DNA from: Akkermansia muciniphila
Lineage (GTDB): Bacteria; Verrucomicrobiota; Verrucomicrobiia; Verrucomicrobiales; Akkermansiaceae
Length of the DNA: 8,982 nucleotides
Reading direction: 5' to 3'
Assembly (NCBI GenBank): GCA_945870545.1
Contig: CAMBTF010000049.1
Coordinates: 1 to 8,982 of the forward strand
Each line of letters starts with the position of its first letter. Within the stretch, counting starts at the first letter, position 1. Shown here one piece after another: positions 6,827 to 8,982 of the stretch. A model generated the notes under the pieces. It ran no database searches and was not told where the DNA came from. It saw only the letters and a list, made by a program, of their open reading frames with translations. The position numbers and the translations under genes were made by a program.

Positions 6827-8297
6827 GGCGCTTGCCCATTTCCAACCGATCCACGACTTTCGCAGAGCAGAGTACACCAGGAACGCCCGCACCCGGGTGC
6901 GTTCCCGCGCCCACAAGGAAAAGGTTATCCAAAAATTCGGAGCGGTTGTGAAAGCGGAACCACGCCGATTGGGTGAACAGCGGAGCGACCGAAAAACCGC
7001 TGCCGTCCGCACTCAGATAATCCCGGGCGAAATCCTGCGGCGTCATATAAAAGGCAGAGCGGATGTGACTGCTTAGCCCAGGCATGATCGTTCGCTCCAA
7101 TGCCTTGACGATCCGCTCCTGTAGCAGCGGGCCTTGCTTCGGCCAGTCGATGGGTGCCCGCAGGTTCGGAACAGGCGCAAGGACGTAAAACGAATCGCAA
7201 CCAGTAGGAGCGAAGCTCGGATCCGTCGCGGTGGGCCGGTGGATATAAAGTGAGAAATCCTCCGGCAATGTATCACCATGAAAAATTTCATGGATCAGCT
7301 CGCGGTATCTTTTGCACAACCAGATCGTGTGATGTGCAAGCTCCGGATATTGTTTGGTGGTTCCGAAAAAGAGAACGAACAACCCCATGGAAGGCTTCAT
7401 CCGCCTTTGTTTGAGGCGGAAATACCATGGCTGGGCGGATCGCGGCAGCATGTTCCTGTAAAGATGCGTGGGATCGGCATCTGAAACAACGATGTCCGCC
7501 GCAAGGGAATCCCCGTCTTCCGTCTCAACCGCCACCGCACGCCGCCCTTCCGTCCGTATGGAGCTGACCGTCGTTTGCAGCTGGATTTTTATCCCGCTCT
7601 CCACCATCAGGCGCTCCAGCGCATCGACCAGCGCGCCCGTCCCGCCCATGGGGAAATGGATATGCCATTTTCGCTCTAGGTAATGAATCAGGCTGTAGAT
7701 GCAAGTCGTCTCGAACGGATTGCCGCCAACAAGCAGCGGTTGTATGGAGAAAGCCCGCCGCAAACGTTCATCTTTCAAATACTTCGAAACCAGTTGCCAC
7801 ACAGTCTTGTAACAACCTAGGCGCACAAGGTTGGGAACCTGTTTCAACATGGTTCCCACCGAGTGGAACGGTTGATCCGCCAAACGGGTGAAACCCACCT
7901 CAAAGATGCGCTCCGAATGCGCTAAGAGCCGACGGTAACCTTCCACATCACCGGGGTTAATGCGTGCGATTTCTCTCAGCGTGTCTTCCGCCGTGCCTCC
8001 ATAATCAAAGTGCGTGCCGTCATCGAAGTGAAACCGATACCATGGATCAAGCGGTACGAACTCAATGTAGTCGCTCCGTTTTTTCCCAAACAGCTCGAAG
8101 AGTTCGTCGAAAAGAAAGGGGGCAGTCAAAACCGTAGGACCCGCGTCGTGTCTGAACCCGTCGCGCACAAAAACCTGCCCGCGTCCCCCCAACCGGGCAC
8201 AGCGATCCACCAGGGTCACCTCGTGGCCTTTGGCACGGAGACGCAACGCGGCCGCAATGCCGCCGAAGCCACCCCCGATAACGACCGCCTCAGACAT
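6813..8297 (-). CDS. crtI: Phytoene desaturase (CrtI type)
   Basis: The 494-residue FAD-dependent CrtI enzyme has normal family length. By family it converts phytoene to lycopene through successive desaturations. The N-terminal Rossmann loop GGGFGG is at 8-13, followed by D31 and the GGR segment (LGGRGQ, 36-41). HDAGPTVL (50-57), NPFETTCIYSLIHYLE (193-208) and MGGTGALVDALE (217-228) are typical, as is the late block FAPTGCDSFYVLAPVPN (362-378). The C-terminal FAD-contact signature VGAGTHPGAGVPGV (462-475) is diagnostic of carotenoid desaturases. The ATG overlaps the crtE stop (ATGTCTGA, 8 bp) and is preceded by a perfect GGAGG 6 bp upstream. The number of double bonds introduced (lycopene, or a three-step product) cannot be read from sequence. 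The cyclase encoded downstream implies lycopene. Confidence 0.95.
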   Translation of the reverse strand: MSEAVVIGGGFGGIAAALRLRAKGHEVTLVDRCARLGGRGQVFVRDGFRHDAGPTVLTAPFLFDELFELFGKKRSDYIEFVPLDPWYRFHFDDGTHFDYGGTAEDTLREIARINPGDVEGYRRLLAHSERIFEVGFTRLADQPFHSVGTMLKQVPNLVRLGCYKTVWQLVSKYLKDERLRRAFSIQPLLVGGNPFETTCIYSLIHYLERKWHIHFPMGGTGALVDALERLMVESGIKIQLQTTVSSIRTEGRRAVAVETEDGDSLAADIVVSDADPTHLYRNMLPRSAQPWYFRLKQRRMKPSMGLFVLFFGTTKQYPELAHHTIWLCKRYRELIHEIFHGDTLPEDFSLYIHRPTATDPSFAPTGCDSFYVLAPVPNLRAPIDWPKQGPLLQERIVKALERTIMPGLSSHIRSAFYMTPQDFARDYLSADGSGFSVAPLFTQSAWFRFHNRSEFLDNLFLVGAGTHPGAGVPGVLCSAKVVDRLEMGKRHARG

Positions 8298-8982
8298 GTG
8301 AAGCCTCCGATGCCGCTATCATCCGGTCAGCGTGTTCACGCAGGAATCCGCCGCAATGGCAGGGCAGCTCGCCAAACAGTTCGGAAGAGCGTCCAAGGTA
8401 GGTTTTGGCCATCAAGACCGCGCGTGATACCGCTTCCGTGTCCGTGCCCGAACATGCCAAGGCGTTTGCGATGTTCGCATCGTTCGGATTCAGTGCGTCC
8501 GCCTCACGATCTTTGATGTCATCGAAAATCTGATAGCCTAGCCCGAACAGGCAGCCGGCCTCATGCGCCTTGGACAGCGCGGACGCGTAACCGGCTGCAA
8601 TCAGCGGTAACTCAACCGCAAGGGCGAACAACGGCCCAGACTTGTTCCGGGCAGCGCATTTCAGTTCTTCCACCGAGCGCTGCGTGGCTGATCCTGAAGG
8701 ACTGGTTTGGCCTGATACGGTCACCCCGATTGCATAATGAACCCGGCGAATCAAATCAGGGATCATCGATCCGAAGCCTGCCGAACATAGGCTGACAAAC
8801 GCGGATGAGGTGAGCTGGGTCGCCAATCCAAGCGCAACGTCAGCGCCATAGAGAGCGTGAACCGATGGCGCACCGCGGCGCGTCAACGTCCCATCCTGGA
8901 AGTCATCCTGGATGAGGGATGCATTGTGCAATGTCTCGACAGCCGCAGCCATCGCCACCGCATCCACCTTGCAGATGCCCAG
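8290..8982 (-). CDS. crtE: Geranylgeranyl-diphosphate synthase (polyprenyl synthetase family), N-terminus outside the window
   Basis: The frame runs open through the right edge; 230 C-terminal residues are visible and the true start lies beyond the window. Positions are counted from the edge. The first aspartate-rich motif is QDDFQD at 25-30, in the context ETLHNASLIQDDFQDGTLTR, followed by RRGAPSVHALYG. The second is DDIKD at 154-158, within GLGYQIFDDIKD. Both are the Mg-diphosphate sites of trans-prenyltransferases that extend FPP/DMAPP with IPP. The middle is somewhat divergent: GQTSPSG at 91-97 lacks the Asp usual after GQ, and the KT-L motif appears as KSGPL. Its position as first visible gene of a carotenoid operon argues for GGPP as product; the chain-length determinant before the first motif is mostly outside the window. 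Its TGA overlaps the crtI ATG. Confidence 0.9.
   Translation of the reverse strand: MGICKVDAVAMAAAVETLHNASLIQDDFQDGTLTRRGAPSVHALYGADVALGLATQLTSSAFVSLCSAGFGSMIPDLIRRVHYAIGVTVSGQTSPSGSATQRSVEELKCAARNKSGPLFALAVELPLIAAGYASALSKAHEAGCLFGLGYQIFDDIKDREADALNPNDANIANALACSGTDTEAVSRAVLMAKTYLGRSSELFGELPCHCGGFLREHADRMIAASEASHV
8304..8308 (-). promoter_or_regulatory. Strong Shine-Dalgarno site for crtI
   Basis: On the - strand, GGAGG lies 6 bp before the crtI ATG (8295-8297), inside the last codons of crtE. It is the only canonical ribosome binding site I found before any start in the window, and it confirms the crtI start. Confidence 0.75.

Noticed and set aside
6827..7012. 62-codon N-terminal extension of crtB inside crtI
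   Set aside because: Family similarity starts at the ATG 6824-6826; the extension is Arg/Trp-rich and overlaps the conserved C-terminus of crtI.
8892..8912. Direct repeat CATCCTGGA (two copies, 3 bp apart)
   Set aside because: It is explained by the repeated QD in the first Asp-rich motif (QDDFQD) of the GGPP synthase.

Overview
The window is 8,982 bp of GC-rich, densely coded bacterial DNA with almost no spacer. The protein families and the near absence of Shine-Dalgarno sequences fit a member of the Verrucomicrobiota. That placement is an inference from gene style; no rRNA or marker gene in the window settles it.

Left part (1-3266). On the + strand come the 3' end of a type IA topoisomerase (topoisomerase III-like, with two C-terminal repeat modules) and, 24 bp later, a small P-loop ATPase of the AAA_28 / NadR-Ttd14-like group. 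Converging on these from the - strand is a 154-residue hypothetical protein. Divergent from that, across a 137-bp spacer, is a type II NADH dehydrogenase (ndh). The spacer is the only regulatory-looking intergenic region. It holds an 18-bp perfect inverted repeat with an exact CRP-type TGTGA-N6-TCACA core just upstream of ndh.

Right part (3279-8982, all - strand). This is a compact operon read from the right edge leftwards: geranylgeranyl-diphosphate synthase (crtE, 5' end outside the window), phytoene desaturase (crtI), phytoene synthase (crtB), a two-repeat CrtYcd-type lycopene cyclase, a Brp/Blh-family beta-carotene 15,15'-dioxygenase (blh), and a D-hexose-6-phosphate mutarotase-like protein. 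The five carotenoid genes overlap by 8, 14, 4 and 4 bp in order. Together they specify prenyl diphosphates -> GGPP -> phytoene -> lycopene -> beta-carotene -> retinal. Retinal is the chromophore of microbial rhodopsins, so a rhodopsin gene is expected elsewhere in the genome. None is encoded here, and the place after blh is taken by the mutarotase gene.

The carotenoid operon looks lower in GC than the neighbouring ndh gene in hand-counted lines, which suggests a separate history or different codon selection. No tRNA, rRNA, insertion sequence, CRISPR array or convincing intrinsic terminator was seen. There is no gene-free stretch longer than about 140 bp.
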